DNA of 64,000 bases, taken from the NCBI GenBank assembly GCA_002238485.1, contig MPMG01000009.1, positions 1 to 64,000 of the forward strand, given 5' to 3'. Made by a program: the position numbers and the translations under genes. Source of the stretch: Chloroflexi bacterium bin20 (GTDB lineage: Bacteria; Chloroflexota; Anaerolineae; Aggregatilineales; Phototrophicaceae). Shown here piece after piece: positions 52,417 to 60,651 of the stretch. Under the pieces are notes generated by a model. The model saw only the letters and a list, made by a program, of their open reading frames with translations. It was not told the DNA's origin and did no database searches. The first letter of the stretch is position 1. Every line of letters starts with the position of its first letter.

Positions 52417-54966
52417 TTATTGCCAGCTCACGACGCTGCCTTCGGCGGTTTTTTCCACCAGCAGGTGCAGCGGGAAGGAGTCGCGCAGGTCGTCGATATG
52501 CGTGATAACCAGAATGAGGTCAAAGTCGCTGCGGATGGCGCTGATGGCATCAACCAGCCTGGCGCGTCCATCTTCGTCTTGCGAGCCGAAGCCTTCGTCG
52601 ATAAACAGCGCGCGCAACGATGCCCCCGCACGCCGAGCCAGCAGCTTGGACAAGGCGATGCGCAGCGCGAAATTGATGCGAAATGCCTCGCCGCCGCTGT
52701 AGAGTTCATACGGGCGCGTGCCCAGCTCGTCGGCGATGGCGATATCCAAGGTTTCTTGCAGGTCGCCGCTCGCCCGCTGCCGCTGCGTACTCAGCGTGAG
52801 GGACATCCGCCCCTCGGTCATGCGCGCCAGCAGCTTGTTGGCATTTGTCTCCAGCTCGGGGATGGCGCTGTCGATGATCATGGCGGGCACGCCGTCCCGA
52901 CCAAAGGCTACGCGCAATTCCATGAGCAGGCTTGCCGCGTGTCGGCGTGATTCCAGTTGCGCCTCCAGCCGCTCTTTGTTGACGCGTCCGGCTTCAATGG
53001 CGAGCAATTCTTGTTCGGCGATGGTATTGCGCTCGCTGGCAGCCAGCACAGTCGCGCGGTGCTGGTCGACCTGGACGCGCAGACCGCGTTCCAGTTTCAC
53101 CTGCTCTTGCAGCGCGGCGATATTTTCCAGCAGCTGCACTTGCCTGTCTTGGTCTTGCGCCAGCGCCGACTGCAGCGCCTTCCGCCGTTTCGCCGCTTCG
53201 TCATGGGCGCGCTGGGCTTCGGGCAAGTTTTGCTGCGCGAATTCCAGCCGCGTCTGCTCGCGGTCATAGCGGTCATAGGCTTTCAGTTTGGCGCGCAGCT
53301 CGGCATGCGAGTCTTTGTCATAGCCGATGCGTCCTTGTTCTTCGCGAGCTTGAGCGAGCTGTCGCCGCAATTCCTCGCCAAATGCTTTGTCTTTCAGACG
53401 TGTTTCGATCTGCTGAAGGGCATGCGTCTCCAGCTGCATATCGGCTTGGGCAGCTTGCGCGCGGCGGGCATTTTCGCTGGCTGCGCCCATTCGCTGCTGC
53501 AATCCCGGCAACATTGCCAGCCTCTGCGCCCAACTGGCCAAATCACGTTCCTGCGTCTCTCTCGTAATGTCAATCTCGCGCAGCGCCCTGTTGCAGCGCC
53601 GATACTCCTGGCGCATATCGTCTCGTTGCGCTTGCAGCTGCGCCAGCATGTCATCGCGGCGCCCGGCAGTTAGCGCCTGCCCGCAGAGTGGGCAAGTTGC
53701 GCCGTCGGCACGCGCCAGCTGCGCCAGCCGTTCGTTGATTTCTGTGCCTTCAGACCGCAACGCCGCTTGCTGCGCCAGCAAACCGGAACGCTCTTCGCGA
53801 AGTGACTGCACAGTCGCATTGGCTTGGTCGCGTTGCGCCGCCAAGCTCTCCAGCGCGCCCAGCTGCGTCTGCAAGTCGGCAATATCCAGCTCGGCGGCAG
53901 CGGAGAAAATGTCTTGCAAAGCACGGATTCGCTCGCGGATGACATCGGCATCGCGTTCAAGCGCCGCGGCCTGCCCGGCCAGTTCTCGCTCCAGTTGATG
54001 GCAGCGCCTTTCCAATTCTTGCCGTTGAGCCAGCTGCTCGGCGATTGCGCTTTGGTTGCTGCGCGCCTCTTGCAGCTCCGCATAGCCGGCTTGAATGGCA
54101 TCGCTCTGGGCGATGATCTGCTGGTAGCCCTCGATTTTTTCGTTCTGGCGGATGATCTCGCTATCCACAGCGCTACTATCGGACTGGCGGTCGGCGATCC
54201 GCGTTTCCAGTTCGCGCAGATTTTCGTTTTCGCGGCGCAGCACCCGGCTTGAATTCGCCACATTGTCATAGGCGGCGCTGATCTGGTCCAGCTTGGCTAA
54301 GGCAGCATCCAGCGCATCCTGGGCGGATTCAAGCTCAGCTTGCAATCGGGGAGCTTTCTCGATTTCGGCATTGATGCGACGCAACTCTTGTTGCATCAGA
54401 TCGACCTCGGCGGCATTGGCAGACAAGCGCGTTTTGGCTTCGGTTTCATAATTCGCCCACTGGTCCAGACCGAGGATTTCCGACAAGATGCGTTTGCGTT
54501 CGGCGGCGGTCTTCAGCGTGAAAGCATCGGCGCGTCCCTGCTGCAAGAAAGCCGAATGCACAAAAGTCTCATAATCCAGGCGCAAGGTCGCATTGATCTT
54601 GGCTTGTGTGCGCCGCATGCTGTTTTCGTTGATAGAGCGCGGTCCCAAATCGCCCATCACCCAAAGATCCAGCGCGCCGCGGCTGCCTGTGCCGGTTCGA
54701 GAACGGCGGCGCTGCACCCGATAGCGCAAGCCCTCTTGCTCAAAGTCCAGCGCAACCGACATGTCCGTCTGGCCGAGGTGGATGAGGTCTTCGTCACGCC
54801 GCGCCCGCGCCCGCCCCCACAAGGCCCAGGTCATGGCATCCAGCAGGGACGACTTGCCCACGCCGTTGCGCCCGGTCAAACAAGCCAGCCCGATGCCCGC
54901 AAAGGAGATCGGCGGCGGCGCTCGATAAGCCAGGAAGTTGCGCAATTCTATTTGAAGCGGCAGCAT
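52417..54966 (-). CDS. SbcC/Rad50-like SMC-type ATPase
   Basis: 849 residues. Walker A GRNGVGKSS (32-40) with an N-terminal IELRNFLAYR strand; two long coiled-coil arms (about 170-410 and 450-680) joined by a zinc hook CPLCGQAL near residue 422; signature YSGGEAFRINFALRIALS and Walker B RALFIDEGFGSQDEDG at the C-terminus. These are all the features of SbcC/Rad50, which with SbcD/Mre11 processes DNA ends and hairpins. It starts at 54966 near a TATACT -10-like box only about 10 bp away, so the mRNA could be nearly leaderless. SbcD is not in the window. Confidence 0.92.
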   Translation of the reverse strand: MLPLQIELRNFLAYRAPPPISFAGIGLACLTGRNGVGKSSLLDAMTWALWGRARARRDEDLIHLGQTDMSVALDFEQEGLRYRVQRRRSRTGTGSRGALDLWVMGDLGPRSINENSMRRTQAKINATLRLDYETFVHSAFLQQGRADAFTLKTAAERKRILSEILGLDQWANYETEAKTRLSANAAEVDLMQQELRRINAEIEKAPRLQAELESAQDALDAALAKLDQISAAYDNVANSSRVLRRENENLRELETRIADRQSDSSAVDSEIIRQNEKIEGYQQIIAQSDAIQAGYAELQEARSNQSAIAEQLAQRQELERRCHQLERELAGQAAALERDADVIRERIRALQDIFSAAAELDIADLQTQLGALESLAAQRDQANATVQSLREERSGLLAQQAALRSEGTEINERLAQLARADGATCPLCGQALTAGRRDDMLAQLQAQRDDMRQEYRRCNRALREIDITRETQERDLASWAQRLAMLPGLQQRMGAASENARRAQAAQADMQLETHALQQIETRLKDKAFGEELRRQLAQAREEQGRIGYDKDSHAELRAKLKAYDRYDREQTRLEFAQQNLPEAQRAHDEAAKRRKALQSALAQDQDRQVQLLENIAALQEQVKLERGLRVQVDQHRATVLAASERNTIAEQELLAIEAGRVNKERLEAQLESRRHAASLLMELRVAFGRDGVPAMIIDSAIPELETNANKLLARMTEGRMSLTLSTQRQRASGDLQETLDIAIADELGTRPYELYSGGEAFRINFALRIALSKLLARRAGASLRALFIDEGFGSQDEDGRARLVDAISAIRSDFDLILVITHIDDLRDSFPLHLLVEKTAEGSVVSWQ

Positions 54967-55034
54967 CCGCACGAGTATACTATAGAGCAGGCAAGAAAGT
55001 GTTTTTCGACTGGCTGGCAGCTTCAGCCGCGTTG

Positions 55035-55066
55035 AAATCTCTCTCCATCCCAATGGGGAGAGATTT
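55035..55066. promoter_or_regulatory. 13-bp RNA hairpin upstream of the DCC gene
   Basis: AAATCTCTCTCCATCCCAAT followed by GGGGAGAGATTT folds into a 13-bp stem with a 6-nt loop (one G-T pair). It is 5 bp before the ribosome site of the gene starting at 55081, so it could influence initiation. It resembles the dispersed CCTCCCTC...GGGGGAGG hairpins seen at 57223 and 62067, so may be a repeat copy. Confidence 0.55.
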
Positions 55067-55080
55067 ATAGGGAGGTTGCT

Positions 55081-55464
55081 GTGCACGACGCAGCCATTAC
55101 CGCGCTATATGATGGGCAGTGCAGCTTGTGCTGTGCCTGCTGCCGCTGGCTGCGCGCGTTGGATTGGCGCGATCGCATCACTTTCTCCGACTTGCATCCA
55201 ATGGAAGCGCAGCCAAAGCAAGCGCTGATGGGCGAGATTCATGTGCTGGTTGGTCCTGAGTGTTTGACGGGCTTTGATGGACTGCGCCGTTTGCTGCGGG
55301 AGCTACCCTTGGGGATGCCAGTGTGGCTGCTGCTGCATGTGCCGGGCGCGGCATGGCTGGGCAAGCGCTTGTACCGGCTGGTGGCGCGCAACCGCTATCG
55401 CATCGGCGGGGCTGGCTGCGTTTCTGACGATTGCACAATCGGCGCTTCGGCGCGCACAAGGTAA
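55081..55464 (+). CDS. Thiol-disulfide oxidoreductase, DCC family
   Basis: 127 residues, GTG start with GGGAGG upstream. The family motif is DGQCSLCCACC (11-21), giving the D-C-C pattern of the DCC family (YuxK-like). Downstream are DLHPMEAQPKQALMGEIHVL and GFDGLRRLLRELPLGMPVWL, typical for the family. It is a thioredoxin-like redox protein; some members sit in membranes by the C-terminal hydrophobic segment. Its last 70 bp overlap the converging GNAT gene in antisense. Confidence 0.88.
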   Translation: MHDAAITALYDGQCSLCCACCRWLRALDWRDRITFSDLHPMEAQPKQALMGEIHVLVGPECLTGFDGLRRLLRELPLGMPVWLLLHVPGAAWLGKRLYRLVARNRYRIGGAGCVSDDCTIGASARTR

Positions 55465-55964
55465 CGCCGCGTTAATACCTGCTGCCCCGCATTTATTTTG
55501 TCTATCAGCACACCGCCATTGGCTTCGATGATCTTGCGCGAGGCGATGTTGTCGTCATCGCAGGTGATGAGGATATCGCCGATGCCGCGCGCCCTGGCTT
55601 CTTCGATACCCAGACGACAGATCAGCCTGCCATATCCGCATCTTCGCAGAGATGGGCGGATGCTGTAGCCGATGTGCCCGCCAAAGCGCCGCAAATCGTC
55701 GCTGAGGATATGCCGCAAGTCCAGCTCCCCCGCATAGATGTCGCCGGGCGCGATCAGCCAAAAGAGTGTTGCCGGCGCCATGCCAGCCAGGGGGGCAGTT
55801 TCTTTGTCGCGCAGGGTTTGCAAATACTCGTCAAAGTTGGCGCGGAGAAGCTCGGGTTGCCAAAGGTCCCGATGTCCTTCGCGGATGTATTCGTATACGG
55901 CGTCGATGTAACTGTCTTTGTAAGCCGCCTCGGGCAAGACGAGGCAAGCGGCTGCTGCGCTCAT
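55395..55964 (-). CDS. GNAT-family N-acetyltransferase
   Basis: 189 residues. Acetyl-CoA binding motif A is GYSIRPSLRRCGYGRLICRL (98-118 region, RxxGxG), with later DILITCDDDNIASRKIIEANGG, the usual beta-alpha of GNAT. It transfers an acetyl group to a small amine or peptide N-terminus. It overlaps the upstream TM-protein gene by 4 nt, so it is third in the CarD unit. The C-terminal 23 codons overlap the DCC gene on the other strand. Confidence 0.87.
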   Translation of the reverse strand: MSAAAACLVLPEAAYKDSYIDAVYEYIREGHRDLWQPELLRANFDEYLQTLRDKETAPLAGMAPATLFWLIAPGDIYAGELDLRHILSDDLRRFGGHIGYSIRPSLRRCGYGRLICRLGIEEARARGIGDILITCDDDNIASRKIIEANGGVLIDKINAGQQVLTRRYLVRAEAPIVQSSETQPAPPMR

Positions 55965-56302
55965 GTTCGCTTGGGCTGCTCCGCGCGCTGCTCGGCCGCA
56001 GTGCTCAGCAAGGCACTCAGGTCTTTGGATTCATCTGCGGTTGCATCGGCTTCGGCGGCGTCTTCGGGGTTGTCTCTGTCTTCCCAGCTGATGATCCAGA
56101 TGCAGGCGCCAGCAACCAGGATGGTCGCGACAATCAGCGCGATCCATTGCGTGGGCAGGAGACCGACGCTGCGCGCCTCGTGCACCAGCAGCGCCACCAT
56201 GCCCGCCGCCAGCACGACCCAGGCGCTGAAACGCGGGTGCGCGATCACCCATTGAATTGCTGGAGTTTCTGTCAATTGCCGCATCGCTTCGTACCCCCGC
56301 AT
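55961..56302 (-). CDS. Small membrane protein with two TM segments, unknown function
   Basis: 113 residues from 56302; an ATG at 56284 is also possible. Two membrane helices, FSAWVVLAAGMVALLVHEAR (about 25-44) and WIALIVATILVAGACIWIIS (about 51-70), then an acidic tail (EDRDNPEDAAEADATADESK). It lies between carD-like and acetyltransferase genes on the same strand with an ATGA overlap to the latter. No family is recognised. Confidence 0.65.
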   Translation of the reverse strand: MRGYEAMRQLTETPAIQWVIAHPRFSAWVVLAAGMVALLVHEARSVGLLPTQWIALIVATILVAGACIWIISWEDRDNPEDAAEADATADESKDLSALLSTAAEQRAEQPKRT

Positions 56303-56352
56303 GCTGGACTGTATTCTAGTCTGGTCGGCTGGCTCTTGCAAGAGACGCCGGG

Positions 56353-56874
56353 TCAGGTCAATGTGACTTCTTCGGCTTCTTCGCTTTCCTGCTGCACCAT
56401 GTCGTAGAGCATCTCCGACAAGTAGCTGGTGGCTTTTTCGACATTCATATCGTTGCAAATGACGGCGATTTCGTGGCTGAGCATCTTTAGCAGGTTGGAT
56501 TTCATCTTCATCTCGACCGAGGTGAGCTTGCCGGTCTGCTCGCGCCAGTACAGGTCACGCAGCGCCCCGGCCATGGCATCGGGCTCGCGCGTGGAGATCT
56601 GCTTTTGGATCTGCGCCTGGCGGGTGCGGTAATCGTCCGAAAGCTCCGCTGGCGGCAGGGCAAAGACTTCTCTGAAAATAGACAAGTCTTCTATAGCTGG
56701 GCGGATGTTCATGCTGGTGGCCACTTCGATCGGGATCATCACTTCGCCGCGGTCGCCGACCAGCTCGACGATATGGTAACTGCGCGTCTTGCCCTTGAAA
56801 GTCATCTTCTTATTGCCGACGATGGTTCCCGCACCATAACGGGGATGGACGATTTGGTCGCCTCGTGTATACAT
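56353..56874 (-). CDS. CarD-family RNA polymerase-binding regulator
   Basis: 173 residues. The Tudor-like RNAP-interaction domain at 1-60 has GDQIVHPRYGAGTIVG and YHIVELVGDRGEVMIPIEVA. The helical domain at 70-160 ends in an acidic tail (QQESEEAEEVTLT). CarD/CdnL proteins stabilise the open promoter complex and help rRNA transcription. It leads a probable operon with the genes at 55961 and 55395; a 50-bp spacer follows. Confidence 0.93.
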   Translation of the reverse strand: MYTRGDQIVHPRYGAGTIVGNKKMTFKGKTRSYHIVELVGDRGEVMIPIEVATSMNIRPAIEDLSIFREVFALPPAELSDDYRTRQAQIQKQISTREPDAMAGALRDLYWREQTGKLTSVEMKMKSNLLKMLSHEIAVICNDMNVEKATSYLSEMLYDMVQQESEEAEEVTLT

Positions 56875-57368
56875 TAGGTGTCTCCGCAGATTATTCTATC
56901 AGTTTATACGCAGCAGCCCGCGTTCTTGTTTCTATTTACAGCGCCGCGCGACCCCATGACGCAGATAATCCGCCACGCCATGATGCGCCGCCTGAGCAAC
57001 ATTCAGCCTGGATGGTTTGACAAATTGACGATTCGGCGCGCAGAGCAAACAAATTTCTTCTTTCGATTCGCTTAGCACTATAACACAGGCAAGCGCCGAT
57101 TGCAACACGCGCGACTGAGGGGAGTGGTGAATCATTGCGACCGCCCCCATCCCCCGGCCCCTTGCCCCCACAAAGAGGGAAGGAGATCGCTTGGGATTAC
57201 GCGCATTGTAAGTCCCTCCCTCATTTTGGGGGAGGGGGCGTAGGGTGGAGGAAATGAAGAACGTATCAACACTTTCGCCACTCCCGACTCAGCTCGATTG
57301 ACAATTGCCTCTGTATCCCAAGCGATTTGCCCAGGTACAATCATCGTCCCATAGTTTGTGGATATGCC
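56875..57368. other. Intergenic region of 494 bp with repeat elements
   Basis: Contains the MITE-like element at 57120-57285 and an outer inverted pair, ATCGCTTGGGATTA (57188) and TATCCCAAGCGATT (57314). The interval 56875-57117 shows no gene; a 65-codon frame there has no family support. The promoter for the amidase gene should be between 57290 and 57368, but no boxes with correct spacing were found. Confidence 0.6.
57120..57285. repeat. Second MITE-like element
   Basis: Bounded by GGGAGTGGTGAATC and TTCGCCACTCCC, inverted ends related to those of the element at 48361, 166 bp in all. The centre differs and carries the hairpin CCCTCCCTCATTTTGGGGGA followed by GGGG. The ends are conserved while the interior varies, as expected for a non-autonomous element family. 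Confidence 0.65.
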
Positions 57369-58163
57369 ATGACAAAGCTGACTATCAGCCTCGCCCAGAT
57401 GCGCATTACATTGGCGCGCGTCGATGACAACCTCGCCACAGCAACAGACACGATCGCGCAGGCAGCCGCGGACGGCGCAGACATCGCTCTGCTGCCCGAG
57501 CTGTGGTCGACAGGCTATGACCTGGAAAACGCCGGCGAACATGCGGCGAAATTGGGCGAAGCCATCTTCGCGCAAGTGGCAGAAGCCGCTCGGGAAAATC
57601 GCATCGCCATCTACGGCTCGCTACTGGAGCGTCGCGGCGAGCAGGTCATGAATTGCGCGACATTCTATGATGCGGCTGGCGAGCTGCGCGGCGTATACCG
57701 CAAGATTCATCTTTTCCGCTTGTTTGACGAGCATCTGTGGCTCTCAGAAGGCGAGTCGCCGGCGCTGCTGCAACAGCCCTGGGGCAAGACTGGCTTGGCG
57801 ATCTGTTATGATTTGCGTTTTCCAGAGTTGTTTCGGCGTTACGCTGTGGCGCATGGGACGACGCTGATGCTGCTCTGCGCGGAGTGGCCCCTGGCGCGGG
57901 TGGCGCATTGGCGGACTCTGTTGCAAGCGCGCGCTATCGAAAACCAGTGCTTTGTGGCCGCGACCAATTCCTGTGGCGAAACCGACGGGACGGTCTTCGG
58001 CGGGCACAGCATGATTATCGACCCCTGGGGACAGATCATCGCAGAAGCCGGCGAAGACGAATGCCTGATTACAGCGGAGATCGACCTGGCAGAGGTCCAG
58101 CGAGTGCGGCGCGCCATCCCGGTCTTCGAAGACCGCCGCCCCGATGCCTACTTGACTGACTGA
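57369..58163 (+). CDS. Carbon-nitrogen hydrolase (nitrilase superfamily), omega-amidase-like
   Basis: 264 residues with the Glu-Lys-Cys triad E44 (LLPELWSTGY), K112 (YRKIHLFRLF) and C146 (AICYDLRFPE). The short, single-domain form and the DLRFPE and IHLF motifs are those of the omega-amidase/Nit2-YafV branch, which hydrolyses 2-oxoglutaramate or similar omega-amides to the acid and ammonia. Start at 57369 because the following MTKLTISLAQM matches the branch N-terminus. It is probably single-gene. Confidence 0.9.
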   Translation: MTKLTISLAQMRITLARVDDNLATATDTIAQAAADGADIALLPELWSTGYDLENAGEHAAKLGEAIFAQVAEAARENRIAIYGSLLERRGEQVMNCATFYDAAGELRGVYRKIHLFRLFDEHLWLSEGESPALLQQPWGKTGLAICYDLRFPELFRRYAVAHGTTLMLLCAEWPLARVAHWRTLLQARAIENQCFVAATNSCGETDGTVFGGHSMIIDPWGQIIAEAGEDECLITAEIDLAEVQRVRRAIPVFEDRRPDAYLTD

Positions 58164-58228
58164 TTTTATTGAATCAGCAGCTTTCCCCCTGATGCGAGGT
58201 CAAGGGGAGCGAAGAAGGTAGCAAGATC

Positions 58229-59668
58229 CTAATCCAAGCCAATCGAGACGAACTTCTGCTCCATGTATTCATACAAGCCTTCTTGCCCGCCTTCGCGTCC
58301 GAAGCCGCTGGTCTTGCTGCCGCCAAAGGGAGCTTCCGCCGTGGCTGGCACCATGTCATTGACACCGATGATGCCGAAATCGAGGCCTTCATAAACGCGC
58401 GTGGCTGTTGACAGATCGCGCGTCATCACATATCCCGCCAAGCCATAGGGTGTGGCATTTGCCAGCTGCAGCGCCTCGTCCAGCGTGGTGAATGCGCTGA
58501 CTGCCATGACCGGCCCGAAGACCTCGTCACAGCCGATCTGCATGTCGCTGGTGACATCGGTGAGCACCGTCGGCTGATAGAAATAGCCGCGTTCCTGGGC
58601 AGGTCGTGCGCCACCACAAACCAGCGCAGCCTGTTTGTCTAGCGCGTCAGCCACAAATTGCTCGACCTTGTTGCGCCCGGCTGCGCTGACCATGGGACCG
58701 TTGGTCACGTCCGGCTGCATGCCGTCGCCCACTACCAGCTTTTCGGTTTCGGCTTTGACCGCGACCAGAAAGTCTTCCAGCGCCGGCTGCTCGACATAAA
58801 AGCGCGTCGGCGAGATGCACACCTGCCCGTTGTTGCGAAACTTCGCCAGCGCGCCTTGTTGAGCCGCCCATTGCATATCGGAATCGGCAAAGACCAGCAC
58901 TGGCGCGCTGCCGCCCAGCTCCATGCCCAGCTTCTTGATGCCAGCCGCGGCCCCCCGCATGAGAATCTGCCCGACCCGCTGCGAGCCCGTGAAACTGAGT
59001 TTGCGTACTCGCGCATCAGCCAACAACGTCGCGCCCATGGCCTGGGGTTCGCCATTGACCAGGTTGACGACGCCGGGCGGCATGCCAGCCTCGACCATGA
59101 CATTGGCAAGCGCCATGGCGCTCATCGGCGTCAGCTCGCTGGGGCGACCGACGATTGTGCAGCCGGCCGCCAGCGCCCCCGCCCACTTGCGCGCCAGCAG
59201 ATATGCCGGGAAGTTCCAGGCGGTGATAGTCGCCACGACTCCCAGTGGCTGTGGCAGTGACAGCAGGCGTTTTTCGGCTTTGCGGGCGGGGATCGTGCGG
59301 CCATAGGCGCGCTTGCCTTCTTCGGCATACCAGTCAAACAGATCGGCACAAGCGCCCCACTCGCCACGCGCCTCAGCCAACGGTTTTCCGCATTCCGCCG
59401 TCATGATGGGCGCAAGCTCGTCAAGGCGGCTGCGCAGGGCATCGGCGGTATCACGCAGGATGCCACCGCGCTCATAAGCCGTCATTCCTTGCCAGCCGGG
59501 CAGTGCGCGCCAGGCAGCATCAATGGCGGCTGTGGTATCGGCTGCGCCCCCAAAAGGCACTGTGGCAACCAGCGCTTCCGTGGCGGGATTGACCACCTGC
59601 CAGCCTTTGCCACTGAGCGAGTCGCGCCACTCTCCATCTATCAGCATTTTGTATTGCATGGCATTCAC
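58229..59668 (-). CDS. NAD(P)-dependent aldehyde dehydrogenase (succinate-semialdehyde type)
   Basis: 479 residues, usual ALDH length. N152 (AWNFP), E250 (MELGGSAP) and C284 (NNGQVCISPTRF) are the active-site residues. The segment PFGGSKTSGFGREGGQEGLYEYMEQKFVSIGL is typical of GabD/SSADH-like or oxovalerate-semialdehyde enzymes. Odd: the NAD ribose-binding lysine in KPSE is replaced by R175 (GRPSELTP). It is 44 bp after the IclR gene, same strand, probably one unit. Likely end product is an oxoacid such as 2-oxoglutarate or succinate from sugar-acid catabolism. Confidence 0.9.
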   Translation of the reverse strand: MNAMQYKMLIDGEWRDSLSGKGWQVVNPATEALVATVPFGGAADTTAAIDAAWRALPGWQGMTAYERGGILRDTADALRSRLDELAPIMTAECGKPLAEARGEWGACADLFDWYAEEGKRAYGRTIPARKAEKRLLSLPQPLGVVATITAWNFPAYLLARKWAGALAAGCTIVGRPSELTPMSAMALANVMVEAGMPPGVVNLVNGEPQAMGATLLADARVRKLSFTGSQRVGQILMRGAAAGIKKLGMELGGSAPVLVFADSDMQWAAQQGALAKFRNNGQVCISPTRFYVEQPALEDFLVAVKAETEKLVVGDGMQPDVTNGPMVSAAGRNKVEQFVADALDKQAALVCGGARPAQERGYFYQPTVLTDVTSDMQIGCDEVFGPVMAVSAFTTLDEALQLANATPYGLAGYVMTRDLSTATRVYEGLDFGIIGVNDMVPATAEAPFGGSKTSGFGREGGQEGLYEYMEQKFVSIGLD

Positions 59669-59712
59669 TTTCCAATTCGTTGCATAATCGTCAACAGCGT
59701 TCCAGCCGAAAT

Positions 59713-60456
59713 TCAGCCTGCGGCATAGCCCAGCTTGGCAGACAGATCGGCCGCCACCTGCCGCACAATCATGCCAAAATCATCGATGCGCTCCAGCGTG
59801 ACGCGTGCGGCCGGACCGCTGATGCCGATAGCGCCCAGCAGCTTGCCACGATGATCCTGCACCGGCGCGGCTACACAGCGCACGCCATAATTGTACTCTT
59901 CATCATCAATGGCATATCCACGCTGGCATATATGTAAAAGCTGCGCTTGCAAAACTGCCTGGTCGGTGATGGTGCGCTGGGTAAAAGGCAGCAGCGCCTC
60001 GGGCAATGCGCCATCGCCAAATGCCAGCATGGCTTTGCCCAGGGCGGTGCAGTGCAGGGGCGAGAGCGTGCCGATCTCCGACTCGACGCGCAGGGCGGCG
60101 CTGGATTCAGCCTGGTCGATATAAAGCGCCTGTCGCTGCGCCAGGATAGCCAGGTGCGCGCATTCGCCGGTCTCGTCCACCAGCTTGTAGAGATAAGGGC
60201 GAGCATGGTCGCGCAGGCTGATGCGGTCGAGCACGCCTTGGCCCAAGGTGAGCAAACGCGGACCAAGTTGATAACGGGCTGTGCCTTCGTCTTGCACGAC
60301 AAAGCCATAATTGGCGAGGGTATGCAGCAATCGGCTGGCGCTGCTCTTGTCGATCGCCATTTCTTTAGCGACTTCGGTCGTGCCCATGCCGCTGCGGGCT
60401 TGTTCCAGCAGGTTGAGGATTTTCAAGCCCCTAGCCAGCGTTTGGATTTCTGCCAT
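59713..60456 (-). CDS. IclR-family transcriptional regulator
   Basis: 247 residues. The N-terminal winged helix (LARGLKILNLLEQARSGMGT, TTEVAKEMAIDKSSASRLLHTL) precedes an IclR effector domain (about 75-247) with LSPLHCTALGKAMLAFG and GYAIDDEEYNYGVRCVAAPV, the usual IclR signature. It probably regulates the adjacent aldehyde dehydrogenase and the divergent importer 3, since a palindrome overlaps that promoter. Effector unknown; a sugar acid is likely. Confidence 0.92.
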   Translation of the reverse strand: MAEIQTLARGLKILNLLEQARSGMGTTEVAKEMAIDKSSASRLLHTLANYGFVVQDEGTARYQLGPRLLTLGQGVLDRISLRDHARPYLYKLVDETGECAHLAILAQRQALYIDQAESSAALRVESEIGTLSPLHCTALGKAMLAFGDGALPEALLPFTQRTITDQAVLQAQLLHICQRGYAIDDEEYNYGVRCVAAPVQDHRGKLLGAIGISGPAARVTLERIDDFGMIVRQVAADLSAKLGYAAG

Positions 60457-60509
60457 GACGAGACACTCACTCTTTTGGCAGCAGGTTTTTCGCGTTGACT
60501 GTAGTGCGC

Positions 60510-60525
60510 TGTCAATTTATTGACA
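60510..60525. promoter_or_regulatory. Putative IclR operator
   Basis: TGTCAATTTATTGACA: perfect 7-bp inverted arms around 2 bp. It overlaps the -35 of the importer 3 promoter (60520-60525), so binding would block RNA polymerase. Confidence 0.6.
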
Positions 60526-60548
60526 ATGATAAAACAATGTTGTATATT
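60520..60548 (+). promoter_or_regulatory. Sigma70-type promoter for importer 3
   Basis: TTGACA (60520-60525), 17-bp spacer, TATATT (60543-60548). This is near-consensus. It reads toward the leader ORF and binding protein. Confidence 0.75.
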
Positions 60549-60585
60549 TAGCAACAAGCGAAAATTTCAATTCAAGGAGCCGCCT

Positions 60586-60651
60586 ATGGTAGAATCTGCA
60601 GGCAAGCCTATTGTCAAAACTGTTGAGAACAAGGAGCGAATGAGATGTTGA
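60586..60651 (+). CDS. 21-codon leader ORF overlapping the importer 3 binding-protein start
   Basis: MVESAGKPIVKTVENKERMR plus C. AAGGAG is located 6 nt before its ATG. It ends 4 nt after the start codon of the next gene (ATG at 60645), in a different frame. This layout suits translational coupling or ribosome-loading control. No attenuator codons of a special kind are seen. Whether it is translated is untested. Confidence 0.5.
   Translation: MVESAGKPIVKTVENKERMRC

Noticed and set aside
57290..57341. Promoter with TTGACA (57298) and TACAAT (57336) for the amidase
   Set aside because: The spacing of 32 bp is too long for a sigma70 promoter.
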